NCBI GenBank assembly: GCA_963070105.1
Contig: OY718807.1
Location: 7,211,483 to 7,275,482 of the forward strand
Reading direction: 5' to 3'
DNA length: 64,000 bases
Source: Litomosoides sigmodontis
Lineage: Eukaryota > Nematoda > Chromadorea > Rhabditida > Onchocercidae
Shown: positions 1 to 14,097 of the stretch, one piece after another
Position numbering within the stretch: the stretch's first letter is position 1
How the letters are laid out: the number at the start of each line of letters is the position of its first letter
Position numbers and translations under genes: made by a program
The notes under the pieces: model-generated
What the model was told of the DNA's origin: nothing
What the model saw: only the letters and a program-made list of their open reading frames with translations
Databases searched by the model: none

Positions 1-323
1 CATTCAATATTTTCATCTTTTCAAAAAATTATCGCTGTTACGCTCTAATTTTTTTTTCCATAAATTTGAATCAATCTATTGCATCATAAAAAAAAAGCAA
101 AATGATAATTACTGTGTAATTCTGGCAAATTTTAGAATATTATCACTTTTTGCATTTTAAATTTTATATTTGTTGCAGGAGGGAGGTTCGAAACGAAAAA
201 GACGAAAGTAAGAATAAGAATGTTGTGAAATTGACGGACTACACGTAGTACCATTCCTTATCTTTCACGGAATATTTCATCACTCAGCGTTTCTTTACGT
301 CTATTTACGCTTGATTAAATTTA
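1..323 (+). other. Upstream region and 5' UTR of the fibrinogen-domain gene
   Basis: A splice acceptor (TTGTTGCAG) ends at 178, so a 5' UTR exon probably begins at 179, either cis-spliced or spliced-leader trans-spliced. A TGA at 312-314 lies in frame just before the chosen start codon. Nothing else is recognised. Confidence 0.5.
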
Positions 324-3300
324 ATGAAAATTGGTGGTGTAGGAAGAAAAATGAGAGAATACAATAATCAAGATGTGAAAGTGAACGAAACCGAACTCGA
401 TCCATGCATTGCTGCGGAAATTCGTATGAAGAAGATGTTATTCTCACAAAAGTAACCTTTTTTTTTCCACAATTTTTGAATTAAATCTATTCTTGAAATA
501 TCAGAAGTGCAAAAAAAAAGACAGCGAATTCCTATTCAATTTTTTCGTAATCCATTTCTTTTTAAATCACAACCTTTTAGATGCTGAAATTGATTTTTCA
601 TTTTCTAGAACTCGACGTAATCTGCTAATTCTTTTGGCGTTCATTGCAACACTGATCCTGATTTCTGTTTTCCTCTTCTTTCTATTATCTCGAATATCAT
701 CACCGGACGAAGTGAATTTACCATTACCGGAAGCGGATCCGATAATTTCTGATAACAGTTTTGCAAATTCCTCTGCTACCACAACAAAACCTTCAGAGGT
801 GATTTTTTTTTTGGTTAATTATTTATCTCTAATTTATTCCTAAATGTCTATATAAAATAAGAAATAAATTAAATAAATGAAGTTGTCCAGGTTGTCGCTA
901 CGTTATCTGCAAACAAGTAAACATGCAATCAATTCAAATTAACTAATTAAAAAATTAAGCTTAAATTAATATGCTCAGCTATAGATGTCGATAAGTGATC
1001 CTTTCATGGCGACAATTGTGACAGAACCGCCAAAAGTTTTGGTGATTGGTCATGATGCATCCAGCGTAGGTGACAGTGACTCACTGATAATTTCAATTTA
1101 CACCCGTCTTTCTAATTAATGAAAAAGTAGAAATTAGAAGAAAAATTGATTGAGGTCGAAAGGAACGATGGAAACTAGTTATTTATGAATGAAAATTGGT
1201 GAAATTTAAAAATGAAATTGCCAAATGAATGAAAAATAAGCAAGAATTATGTTTTGTCCCATTAATTATCATTGATTTTTAATTGAAACTGATTGGAAAT
1301 TCGCTGCACCTTTTAAATATTGCAAAAATAAATGTTGCAAAATGAAAAATTTGAATCACATATATACATGGAAAAATTAAGTAATTTTTCGTCAAATTTT
1401 AAATTAATATGCAATTTCTCCATCGCTTCATTTTTTTTATTTCTATTAATTAATTCTTCCAAATTTCCGGTTTTTAACGATTTAAATTTTTGCTGCTTTT
1501 ATCACTTTGTTTTGACTATTTGGATTTTTTCATCCTTTTTCCTTTCTTTTTGCAGGAAGGTACCGTGGTCACTGTTCTTTCAGTAGCTGATTCATCAACC
1601 GTAGCTACAGTGACAGCTACAGTAGCAACCTCTTCGGTAGCAACTTTACCATACACTGTAAATACTCCCGATATTTCGGCACAACCTACAAGTGTTGTTG
1701 CCTTGATTACGATGGACAAGCAAGTGGAAGGAACGATTACTCCACCATCATTTACTGATGGTAACTATGATGGTGGTGATGATGATGACAAAATTAAGGT
1801 TTACTGTCTGATCATTTTTTTTTCAACAAAAACTGATAGCTACAGTAACTTACATCTGAAACGTAAAGATATCGATAGCAGAGGAGGACTGGAGGAAGAC
1901 ATGATTCGAAGGAGATAGTATGATAACATAAATAATGATTCAGTGAATAAATTGGTGAATACGATAAATTAGAAATGATAGCCTTTAAAGTAAGTGTGAC
2001 AATAACTCGAAATATAATAATAATCAATTTAAAAAAAGTACTAAATAACGTAGAATGTAGGAAAAGAAATGGAATTTTTTTATTTTTAAAATAATATTTC
2101 AGTAAATGTAGGCTAATCAATAATTTTCTCTCTATTTCCTAGTATATAAACAAATTCAATTTATAGGATTGCAAGGCATTATTTCATGAAGGTAAGAATA
2201 AAAGTGGAATTTATCAAATTTTCCTCCCACAAGTTGGTAAATTCAACGTTCTCTGTGATATGACAACAGACGGTGGCGGTTGGACAGTAATACAAAAGTA
2301 GGCATCTAATTTAACAAAAACAGAAGTAGTAATTGATGAAATTGAGGAATGAAATGGAAGAAAGGATGGTTGAGAGAGTTTGCTTCAAAAAAATTTTTGC
2401 TTACGAAATTTATAGTGAAAATAATTTTAGACGTAGAGATGGCCAAATACACTTTGCTAATCGCACGTGGAATGAGTATGAGAGTGGTTTTGGTGAACTG
2501 AAAAGCTCATTTTGGCTTGGCCTAGAGAAGGTAAACTTCACTCTACGCTGTTTAATAGGGAGGAAAATATTAAATTCGGCTTAGATGAGAATTTTAATTT
2601 GCTCGCTCTTTACGATTCATGTAAGCGTGAATTTTGTTGCTTTCCATTTAATAAGCGCGTAATTTCACTGATGACGTAATGCATCACATGGAATAGAACG
2701 CAAATGTAGGAGAAGAGGGAGAAGTTACACGTTGGTCAGTCTATCTGCTAGCTTACATTGTAAGTTAGAAAAGTTAATTTACACTAAAATGCAAATTAAG
2801 CGAAGTGTTTTCAGATATACGCACTAACTGAAAAAGATAATGGAAATCCGGTAACACTGCGAATTGAATTACGAGGTGATTTATGCGACGATAAAAATGG
2901 TTGCTCAAAACAACCGAATGGCTATTGGTGGGGTGAATGGGATTTTAAAGTACATTAATTTTTCAATTAAATTAGTAATAAATAATAATTTTTTCGTAAT
3001 TTTTTGTTAGGGTTTCTCTTTGTTCACAGGCAAATTAGCAATTAAACATTCAAACTATACGAATTATCAAATAACTAATTGTTGAATTTGTGACAATTTT
3101 GGGAAGGTTTTTTTTTTGTTTTGAAACTCTACATTTTAAAATTTCAAGAAATTTCTTCTCTCGCCTTTCTCTTTTTTTAGTTAAAATCGTTTTTGCTTAT
3201 GAAGTTATTACTTTAGATTGGTAATGCATCGCAAAAATACACTCTTGCAATATCGACCGCTCTAGCGGGTAATCTTTCCGACCGAACAATTACTGATCGA

Positions 3301-3888
3301 TTTCACTACATGAATAATGGGAAACCGTTTACAACTGTTGATCAAGATAATGATAAATTTCAGGGTAACTGTGCGCAATTTCGTGATTTCGGGTTAGCAA
3401 TTACCTCTCTCATCATTTTTTATCACTGACACGTCACCGTGCTATCGTTTTAAATCAATTTTATTTGTAAACAACTATTTCAGCTACAATTGAAAAAATG
3501 GCTGTATGGTTGTGGTGACATAATTTTATAACTGTTAGCTTACTGTACCGTACCACCGAACTGTTCACATTTCACATGGCAATTGTATTGAAAGGATTGC
3601 TGTGATATTTTCTTGCACAAAATTTTTCCGTCATATTACATGTCTAATTTTGTGAATTGAGCAGCACGTATATCAGTTAGATATCACTGTTGTACGAGCA
3701 GCGTCAATCGTGTTTGTAGGGGTTGGTGGCACAACGATTGCGGTTACGTCGCATTAAACGGACGATACGGTGATCGAACGTCGAAAATGCGTTATATGTT
3801 TTGGTTTTACGGTAGTGGCAAACGTCCATTTCTTAATTACTACATCAAACCACGAGAAAGCGAAATGAAGCTTCGATCGAAAAGCTAA
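324..3888 (+). CDS. Type II membrane protein with C-terminal fibrinogen-related (FReD) domain
   Basis: Nine exons: 324-451, 609-798, 985-1065, 1556-1798, 2167-2297, 2431-2530, 2815-2949, 3217-3392, 3720-3888; 450 residues. A cytoplasmic tail of about 45 residues is followed by one hydrophobic segment (about 48-69, LLILLAFIATLILISVFLFF). Next is a Thr/Val/Ser-rich stalk (about 70-214) with an acidic DDDD patch, then a fibrinogen-like domain from residue 215. That domain has the hallmarks CDMTTDGGGWTVIQ, the DQDNDKF calcium loop, GNCA and GGWWHNDCG. There is no N-terminal signal peptide, so the domain is predicted to face outwards from a signal anchor, as in FIBCD1-like pattern-recognition receptors. 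FReDs bind acetylated sugars or proteins; the ligand here is unknown. The start is the first ATG after an in-frame stop. Domain assignment is firm; the immune or lectin role is inference. Confidence 0.9.
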
Positions 3889-6800
3889 TCGATAGCAGTG
3901 GTCATCTAAGTACTGTACATACGCGTATACACTTAGTATTGTTATTGTTGCATGTAAATTATTATGATAGTTGAAGCTTTTTTGAAGGTTTTTTTGAAAT
4001 CGCCCGAAAATATACGATCCTCTTCTTTCTTATAATTTTCACTTTAGATCTTTTCCGGAAAAAGTTTTCCGGTTCTTTTTAGAAACAAAAAGTGATTCTT
4101 CCGCAGTGATTCTTCGTTGCGAATTAATGCTACTGCTACTACAGTAATTGTAATGCTAATTCAAGGCACATATTGCCATTATCATTGAACAGTTACTGTC
4201 GTCGTTATCACTGATATTATCATTCTGATCATACTGTATTTATTATTATTGTGATTATTTGATATGCAATGAGATTTCGTAGTGATAATAGTGATAATGA
4301 GGACAATGGCGACAACAGTGAATGATATGCATTTCACGTGAGTAGCAATCCAATCTTAAATATCTCATTTCTCTCCTTGCTAATTTAAATCCCAAACGTT
4401 TTTCTTCACTGCAACTATTTCATGGAACTTTTCTGCGACAGTAATAGAAAAGGTAGCAAGCAAGCGTAGCCGATTAAAAAAGCATACTTAAAATTTACTT
4501 AGACAATTTAATTTTGAAATCATTTTTGAATTAATTAAATATATTGTAGCTTTTGTAAAAATTTAACTTTTTGACAATACTACAATGAATTTGCTGCTAT
4601 TTGTAATTTATAGCAAGTATTGTTTGCATTGTTCAATAACTATTAGTGATTAATTGAAACTAATTAAAAATCAAAACATAGCAGCGTATTATTAATTGTC
4701 ACACTGATATGTGGCAATTGATAAACATGTTGGGCTAAATTATAAACTTTTATCTTTTTATCAATGATAAGTTAAACAATTATTCTTTGTCACACATCAA
4801 CGAACGTATTATTCAATTGAATTTTTTAGGTAAAGCAATTTGCTATAAAATTCTCGAATTTTCTTTTCATTGTGAGCTTTTTTTTTGCGGCGTTGAGAAT
4901 ATTTAGTAAGAAATTATTCAACACTTTAAATTATCTACTCGATCAATCACCAATTTTATTATTGTAAATTTAATCGTTCAAATTTGCATGTTTATTATGT
5001 GTTTGTTTGTTGATGCTAAACGAGCGTGTTATGTGTCGTTGATCTTATCAGTAATTTGAATTAATACATAAATTTGTCGGATATTCACTTTCTTGCAACA
5101 TTTAATGAAATAAGAAGTTCACATCATCGAAATTTCATGTAATTTAAGCAGCTAAAAGTAAATCATAAAAATAGTTAATTTCAGATTTTAATAATCAAAA
5201 CTACATGAATGAACGATAGGACAATATTATAGGAATAATGGATTCGTTAATTTTTCCTTTTCATCAAATTTGATGATCTCCGCGATTTTTACGATTTTAC
5301 GTTTTAGTCTTTGTCTCTTATGCTTTTGTTTTGTCAGTGAGAAATTCATTCCATATATTTAAGGTTTAATTTTACTCTTCAAAAAGGAATTAGCAAGTTT
5401 TCTGCTAAAAAAATTAGCAGTAAATTCAGTCGCAGCTATGAATGAGTGATAAGAGATATCAGATGGAAGACAGATGGTTGTCAGGCATTTTACTTCTCGT
5501 TTCAGAGATTTCTTTTGAACTTTCTCTCTAATTAATTAAGTGTACGCAAATGCAACTCATGCATCACACCTAGCAAGGCGTGTAGCAATTCATGCATTTT
5601 ATTGAAAAAGATTCTTGAAAAAGCTATGCAAATGACGTCATGCAAAGAAGTATGACGGAAAAGGAAGGAGCAGAAGCATTGGAACAAATCACATTTTCTT
5701 TTTTTCCCCAAACACAAAAAAACCACAAATGCGTCTATGTATTGCTACACCCACGCACTGCATAGCGATAGACGCCGACACGTTATAGCGTATGCATGTA
5801 GTCACACGTAAACCGACTTATGCGCACACGTTTGAACACGTGCAATCAGTCATTTCCACTCACCTCAAACAAACAGCGAAAAAAAAGAAATGAATTTTAT
5901 TAAATTCGCAGAGCCGTAAAGCGTAGAAGAGACGGACGCACTGTACAAATTGAAAATAATGTAAGTACACAAGTTTAATGAACCACGAAAAAGATTGGAT
6001 TTTGAAAAATGGGGCGATCTTTGACGATTAGCATTTATATTTTAATGCAATTTTTCCATTTCAAATAGTTAAAAATTTTATTAAAAAATTAAGTTAAATA
6101 GCACTTAATGAAAATGAAAAGGGAAAGAAATTACTCATTGATATTTGAAATATTTTGAAAGACAGGAAGGTGCACAGTGAGCATAACTAATTAATACTTT
6201 TATAAAATATTCCACTCAAAAACTGTTTCTACGTTTGCATTCACGTTTGAACTTTGAGCAGGCAGTGAATTTTTCCTCAGTTGACATTAGCATACTTTTC
6301 GAATTGTTACGAATTGATGGATATTCGGGTGAATTGATAAATGCACTATTAGCATACGCGTAGCGCTAAAAATTCATGATAAAACTCTGGCTAATTAATT
6401 AATTGATTTTATTCGTAGATCAAATTGAGAAGCTAATGTAAATCCGATGAATGGAACTTACTACGACGCCTAGACTCTTCCCTTCTATCATAAATTATTT
6501 CATTAATGATATAAATTAGTGAATTAAAATTAAAAGAAATTTTCCAATTTCTACATTTAATTTTGAATTAATTAATTTTTCACATGCATTAAGCGTCATC
6601 TTACGTAAATTTTGGAAATTCGAAAAAGAAAAGAAAACAACGATTTCAAACCTTCTTATTATCATTTGCTACATTGGCCATCACGGAAACGTCGTTGCTG
6701 GAAACATTGAAGGTGAAGAAAGAATTTTCTGCAATCGAACAAACTGTCATGTAATTATTTCACACAGCTTGACTCTTAGCAGAGGTAAAGCTTGGGAATG

Positions 6801-9693
6801 TTTTAAAATTTCATGTACATTATCACTAATAATTCATTTTTGCATCGAGAAATGAACGGATGAATTAAATTGACGAAAGCAATATGTTAGTTTGGTTTCA
6901 AAATTTGATTTTTCAAATTGTTTTCTGAATTTTTTTTTGGTTCTTTTTTTTAAAAGATTTTCAATTTCTTTTATTTATCTTTTCGGCATTATTTTGTTAT
7001 AATTTGAGATTTAAAAGGCATAGAAGAGATTGAGCAACTTCTTTCGTACTTCGCCCTCTGTGAATTATAGGAGCTTCTTTGGTTGTTTTAATTGCGCTTG
7101 ACAATAATTTTGACGGATTCAAGTATTTGTGATTCCAGTTAATAATCCATCTGAAATTGAAAAGATATAATCAGTGCATTATCATAACAGTATGGTTATG
7201 TGATTGGCAGCTGATAATCATAGTTGTTAGTTAAGTAAATTTAAAAGGGATTATTAAATTCATTTAAATAATTGCTGTAGCGTTAGTTGTTGCTAATTGA
7301 CTTATCACAAGTTACTGATAAGTATTCTAAAAATAAAACTAAATTATTCACTAATGTTGCTAATTAAATGAATGCTTGAGATATTAAATTATTTAAGCAA
7401 TTCGGTTTGAAATCATACCGACAAAGCGACCCGCCACAGCAAAAACAACAACAACAATAGAAGCAGAAAGACATTGCGAACATACCGAGGAAAAGTGTTA
7501 AATTTTCTCGAAGTTTACCTCAAATTTAACATATTTGCTGTACTAATTAAATTTAAAACGTTACAAAATTCAAAGTTCATTTTGGCGCAAAACTGTAATT
7601 TTCCAAGAAATTTCAGAATTGCAAGATGCTTAAAGTTTCCTGCACAAATTTCAGCTTTACACGAAATATTCAATTTACAATTTTAGCGTAAGTAGATTAG
7701 TGTAAAGTTTTGCGTGGCTTAGTAAACGTAACGAAAATTACCGTCTAACCAGTGCTGACCATTCTGGTCATGCGAATCAAGCAATATCCGACAGACAATA
7801 ATTACTGCTACATTCAAAAACATTATCTTAAAGAAAAGAATGCAAAAAAATTTTCAAATTTAAGCATAAGCATATTTTAAAATGTGCAAAAAATTGGGAA
7901 AAAAAATAATAAAATTTAATTTTATTATTTTTCTTTCTCATTCAATGTATAATTAATTTAAAGATGAAAGTGAAAAAATATTTTTTGGAAAATTTGCCAA
8001 ATTTAAAAGTTATGCTTACTCTTTAAGTTCTTTCTCCCTCCGTCTCTCTCTCTCTCATCACTGCTTATCATTCATGTCTGATAATGCACGTATGCGACTG
8101 ATAAAAAGTTAAAGCGAAAAAAAATTTCATTCTTTACCAATGTGATAATAGTGACGGTGTAACTCCAATTCTTCGGTTTTCCAGGCTCTTTTTCTTCAAA
8201 CATTTCCAGCAGCGTAAAAACTAGCAGGGCTGAAATTTGAGGCAATTAATTTAATTGCAAATGGACATTTTCGGCAACCAAATAAATTGATTCTTACAGT
8301 ACACATCTTGAATCATTAAATAATTAATTGAATTGCTTAATTGTCAAAAAAGCAACGACGTTCTGTTCTCCTCAGTATGATAGTTAACAATTCATCATTT
8401 TTAAACTATATTTTTGGAATAGAGCCAGCCTGAATTCCACATGAGCTAAATAGTATTTTAAAGTGATAATTTAAAAGCACTAAAAAAAACAATCTGCCAT
8501 TCTTTGCCATTTGCATTTAATTAGTAGCAGTCTACGCTTTCCCCTCCCCAAAAAAAAAAACGCATTTTACATTAAATATTCATGCATGTAGAAATTTCAC
8601 GTTTTCACACTTAAGTAAAATATGATCGTTGGAGGTCGGAAACTGCAAAAGCTATAACGGTGACTGAGAAAGAGTGACGTCACTAGCTGTCTGATCGAAG
8701 TTACAAAATAAAAAATTTAACTTTATGCTAATTTGTGCTCAGGCTTATCGAAAATGCTTTCATCAACTTATTCTCCTAAAAAAAAATTTCAAGTTCAATA
8801 AAAAAAAAAACTAATCTTATAGCATTTCAAATTGAATTAACGCTGAAATATCAGTTACCTAATTGAAAATTCATTCCTTTCAAACTACCATTGAGCCAGT
8901 GTGGCATTTTTGTGACAGTAATAACTGATATCTAAGCGATGAATCATATTTGACTTCTAGTCCCATACGACATTTGGTGCCACTTTGAATGAATGAATTT
9001 CATTTTTGCTAAATTACTCCTTGAGCCGATTATGCTAATAACTTGCTATGCTAACTAACTTTTGCCATCACCCACTCAGCTAGCTAATAACAAACACGCT
9101 AATGGACGAAAGAAAAAGGCGCGGGGGAAGGAGAAATGAACGGTTGTCGGACGAAATTGAAATATTGAAATACACAGATACAGTTAGTGGAGTATTACAC
9201 CGTAAACTGGATCCTGTTGTCATTCCGGCACTACAACTGAGTATTTGCATTCAACCGTTGTTGAATAGCAATAACATATATTTGCACAACAATGACATGT
9301 CCAAGCATTCATTCTTCCTCTCTCAATTTAAATATGATCTTTCATGCCTAAAATGAAATTATCGATCATTCATGCGCCTGTTTGTCAAATCGATCCATTC
9401 CCACTGAGATGAAAGTTCGATCATTCACTTCTCAGTTTGAAAAACGAAATTTATTCACGCGGTGAATGATTCTACCAATACCTAAAATATTCATACCTAA
9501 GAGAGCTTTCATGAATGGTTGAGTTTAGTTGGAAGAATTGGTGATGAACGCCTAGGAGGACTAATTCCCACCGAAGAACCGTACTCTCTACACCGTACTC
9601 TCTGTCACAGAGAAAACTCTTTGATGTAGCAGTTTGGCAATCAGCATAATTAAGGAGATTATCACATTTTAATCGAACCGTGTCTCTGTCTGT

Positions 9694-9751
<58 letters not shown>

Positions 9752-11158
9752 ATTGGATGGAAGTGTAAAATCCTCGAATGGAAAACTGACGCTGAAATTA
9801 TCACAATTTTTGTTATTGCTCGTTCAAAAGGTATAAACCAAAAATTTCAATCTAATTGAATTGTAATTGCTAATTAATTATTTTATAAAATAAATAAACT
9901 TCTTCTTCTAAATTAAAATAAACTTGGCAGGTAAAATTCTTCAAACTTAAAAGGCTGCAATAATAGCGATATAACAAACAATTAGGTTTTTTTCCAAATT
10001 GATAAAGCAAGAAAAGTTGGTGATGAAAAAGTAGAGAAGCAAAGAAAAACATGAAATTAAAGTTTGAAAAGAGAAAATTGATTATCCATGCTCTTTTTTT
10101 GCATGAGATAAAATCAAATAAAGAAGTAATAAAATCAAGTTTACTTTTCTGATTAGTTTTTAATCAATCGATGTGAATTCGAGCGAATGTTCTTTATTTT
10201 ATTATGCAGATTTGCAAGTACAGTACTTTCGTAAATATTTCACAAAGCTTCCATTTTCCGTTGCATGCATTAGTAAATTATAAATTAAAACAATTAGATT
10301 TGCTAAAATTTAAATAATTTAAGCAAAAATAAATTGGAAAAGCCTCCATTGTCGCGCTCGTTCCAAAATTCCTTCATTTTTTGTATTATTTTTAAAAAAA
10401 TTAATTGGTAGATGTAAAAATGGTATTCTCATTTGTTGTGATACTGATACTTTTCTACTCTACTCTTCGTATTTAACAGGAAACAGCTAAATGAATTGCT
10501 AATTAAGACAAATTAATTGGACCGATAGTGTAGTTGAAATTAATGTAAGTGACTTTTCTCCTAGTTAGCGAGTATAAACTATTTGTCGAACATTTTTTGC
10601 TTGTTTTCATTCAACGAAAAATGATTAATTTGAAGTACTTTTTTTCCCAAAAAAATAAAAAATCAAATTAAACTTTCAAACATATCAGTTACACAGCATC
10701 GAACTGTGCCTCACAACGTATGTTGGAAAACAATTTTGAAGATGCAATTAGGTCATTCCTGAACTTTGGACCAACGAACTATTTAAACTTTTCCATTGAC
10801 AGTTCAAAAACGTTCTATGAGAGTGTAAAAAAGAAAGTGTCACTTCCTTTACTTTGTCTACTTACTTATCCAAAACGAAAATTAAAAAATTTTAGTGGAT
10901 GGCAGGAAGTTGCATGTGAATGTATTTTCTCTTCATTTCTATTGGGTAATGATGTTAGCAACACTCATTTTCATTGCTTCGTACTATTTATTTAATCCTC
11001 AATGAACATTTCGCTTCCCAACAATCGTAATTCCTAGCTTTAAGCTATCTGGCTAGATCGGAGGAGCTAATTGTATTAAGGAACACTACGATGCGTATAA
11101 ATGCACAAGTCATCAATCTTCTTAAACTTGTTCAAATTTAATAATTAACGCTAAATTA
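3889..11158. other. Intergenic region, no supported gene
   Basis: About 7.3 kb between the fibrinogen-domain gene and the reductase gene. It is AT-rich, with short homopolymer runs and a trinucleotide-rich patch near 4120-4320. The 84-codon frame at 9102-9356 has no recognisable domain and no splice partners. On the - strand, a TTTATT at 10987-10992 reads AATAAA and could be the poly(A) signal of the reductase gene. Confidence 0.5.
9696..9750. repeat. (TG)n microsatellite
   Basis: Uninterrupted TG dinucleotide tract of about 27 units. It generates an artefactual His-Thr repeat frame on the - strand. Confidence 0.97.
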
Positions 11159-11192
11159 TCTAACAATGATACCGTATTCTAGCATACTGTAA
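11159..11192 (-). repeat. Duplicated fragment of the reductase terminal exon
   Basis: 34 bases that match 11359-11392, inside the last coding exon of the reductase, with three mismatches and an offset of exactly 200 bp. On the - strand it would read YSMLEYGIIVR then stop; the coding copy reads YSMMDYGIIVRK. It lies downstream of the annotated stop codon. Confidence 0.85.
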
Positions 11193-11268
11193 TCTGTTCA
11201 CATTTTCATTTCGTTCTAATCCTAACAATAATTAATACATTAATGCTATCCTATTCTTTTCCACTTCC

Positions 11269-14097
11269 TCAGTAACTTTTGCTAGACTCATTAATATCGA
11301 TATTTGTGCAATTGGCGATTTTACAATCACCATTTTTCATTTTCTCCAAATTTTGCTTTCTAACAATGATACCGTAGTCCATCATACTGTAAACCATATC
11401 AATTATTGATTTCCTGATTGGCATATATTCCATTTGGAGAAGTTGCACTGACTGGAAGAAGAAAAAAAAGATAGTTATAAATCATTTGCAATTATTCATC
11501 AGATAATTAGAAATCATTAAACATGCAAATATTCAGCCAATTCTTTTTTCAGAAAAAACGAAAAAAGGCATTGCTCAAAATGCGAGAAAATATTAATATG
11601 TTAAATTAATTTTACCTTTGAATTATCGAAGTGTAACTTCGGTCCTAAGCGATATTTCACTGCTTCAAAATGTGGATCACAGGTCACTTTAGCATAGAAT
11701 TTTGCCAACCAATTTGGCGTTCTCACACGTGAAATTAGAAAACCTGAAAATTGTCGAAGCTTTACCAGAAATTTCATGCTGAAATTAATTTTTTAACTAA
11801 TTGTAAGAAGTTTATTTAATGCTATTCGCTGCTCTTTCTAAGTAAAAAATTTTTCATATATCTTAGGAAATTTTAATCCAATTCACTTACCTTGATTTTT
11901 GAACTCGTCGTAAAGCCAGGTGGTTAGTTGTGAAAACCAAACTGAGGGTGTTGCAGTGATCATAATTCGTTCACCGTTACAATTTGAGCATTCCATTGCT
12001 CGTATATGTGCTCGTGCAACATCACGTACGTCAACCATGCCCAATGAAACTTTTGGTGCAGCGGGAAAAGTATGATAATCCATCATCCGCTTAATTATCT
12101 GAAATTTTCCAACCGCAGTTTCAATCATAAGCATCTTAAGAAATTTGAAATATACGCAAACTATTGCTGAATAATTTAAGAATCATTAGCGTCAAATTAA
12201 AAACAGCAAAGTGAAGTGAAAAAAGTTGTTTGCTAGAAGAATTAATGGCAAACTTTAGCACTTCCGTGTCTCTGATCGGAAAGTACTGGACCAACCACAA
12301 ATGACGGATTTAGGACAGTTAGTTGAAATCGTGACGCTTCTGCAACACAAAGCAAAATTGATTATTAGAAATATAGAAGAAGAAAAGTGTAAATTAATTG
12401 AGAAAAGTTTTTTAACTTTTTAAAATTATTCACAAAACGTATATGGCACAAAAATGTAGAAAATAATTTAACTAATTATTAAGCTACCTGGCAATGACTT
12501 CCAAAAATCCCATGCAGCTCTTTCAGCAATTATTTTCGAACGACTATAATTGCCAATTCGTTTACTGTCCAAATTTCCCCAACAATTTTCATCGAACACT
12601 TGCGCATCATTTCGATGTCCATCTATTAATCACAAAAATTGATACTTTTAAACCGCAGAAATAATTGGATTTAATTCACTTTTCCATATTTTAATTTGCA
12701 TATTTTAATTTAAATTGCTGTTGTGTTCACTTCCACGGTGAAAATTACCATTTATTGCGGCAGTGCTACTTGTTAGTACAATTTTTCGAATGGTACAGCA
12801 CTGAGCAGCCGCTTTCAGTACATTTAAAGTACCACCTTTGGCTATTTCTATCGTCCGTTCATCAGCTACAATAGGCCACGGTGATGCGATATGCATAATA
12901 TACGTGCATCCCTCAACAGCTCTAAAATTTCACGAGAATTTACGGTATTTATTACTGCTGAAAAGGTTTGGGTTAATTGTGGATAATTTGGCAAAGAAAG
13001 GTGAGCAGGAACCTGGGCCAATGATCTGGACACTCAAGATCAGCTTCCACAAGTTCCAGTCTTTCCGAACTGTGCTTCAGATCACGTAGAGAGCTAACCT
13101 GTAATAGTGGTAGGAATTTTAGTCCTTTATCATTTACCGTTGCAATTTCTGCAAAAATTCTGCTAAAGTAATGCGTAATTAATTGTAGCAAACATATTTA
13201 CTTTCGTTTATAAATTCAATAAATAATTTGCCCATTTCGACTCGAATTTAGCATGAGAAATGAATTGTGCAAAAATTACACTATAAAGTAGGTTGCTAAA
13301 AGTTTCAATTTCACCAAGCATTTTTTGAATTTCTATATGATAATTTATTCTCTCTCTCGTGTGGCAAACATTTTCCATCAAAAAATATAATTTTTGTAGC
13401 ATTCGATGATTATTTCTCATCGAATTAATAATATTTATTACAATGTAATTAACTTAATAACTAAATATTGATTACTATTAAATAAGTACCAATTAATCAC
13501 ATGAGTATTTCATTAGTAAACACTTTCTAAACATTGTTACTCCTTGGCGGTCATAAGTTTGAAAATTTTAGGAGTTTTTTCCATCAAAATTTTGTCCTAA
13601 TAAAATGGAACGAAGGAAAATTTAACAAACCTTAGATGAATTTTGCAAACTTCTCACCGTACCTCTCACCGTGTAACCATTTTCCAGAAGTTGTTGCACA
13701 CAGTGCAAAGCTATATAACCCGATGCACCGGTCACTAAGACCACTGAAATCTCGTCAATTTATAATTTTTGCCAATCTTGCTTGACCTCATTTACTTCAA
13801 GGTCATTAATTAATGGCACTGCTAATTCACTATCATTCAACCAAACACTTTCAAATAATTCAAAAGCAAATGCAAACCTTGGAATTGGTTGAGATTGAAA
13901 TTAAAATAATACGAATGTCACAATTTCGAACTTAATTATTAGCGTGCTATCATAGATTTAGCTACTATTCAACCCTTCCGCGGTGTTTAAAATAGGAATG
14001 AAATTTGGAATACTATTCCAATCATTTCCAACTAGGTAATCCATCATAAATGAGTTAACTACGGAGTACTGTAGCGATTAGTAAAATATTGCGACAT
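11269..14097 (-). CDS. NAD(P)-dependent epimerase/dehydratase, dihydroflavonol-reductase-like extended SDR
   Basis: Exons in transcript order: 14097-14070 (tentative), 13743-13658, 13098-13013, 12921-12749, 12622-12488, 12339-12254, 12134-11891, 11743-11616, 11451-11269; about 382 residues. The N-terminal Rossmann motif VLVTGASGYIALHC binds the dinucleotide. The catalytic Ser region (KIVLTSSTAAI) and the YxxxK pair (NYSRSKIIAE, Y about 150, K about 154) are intact, as are the family strings MHIASPWP and VDVRDVARAH. The fold resembles dihydroflavonol/cinnamoyl-CoA reductases and 3-beta-HSD-like SDRs; the nematode substrate is unknown. The second exon begins with two bases of a split codon. The only upstream ATG I found with a compatible phase gives MSQYFTNRY before MVLVTG, through a weak donor, so the first exon is uncertain. 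A 37-residue tail follows the usual C-terminal helix. Confidence 0.88.

Noticed and set aside
9472..9804. 110-codon - strand frame with a His-Thr repeat
   Set aside because: The repeat is only the translation of the TG microsatellite; no domain, no splice context.
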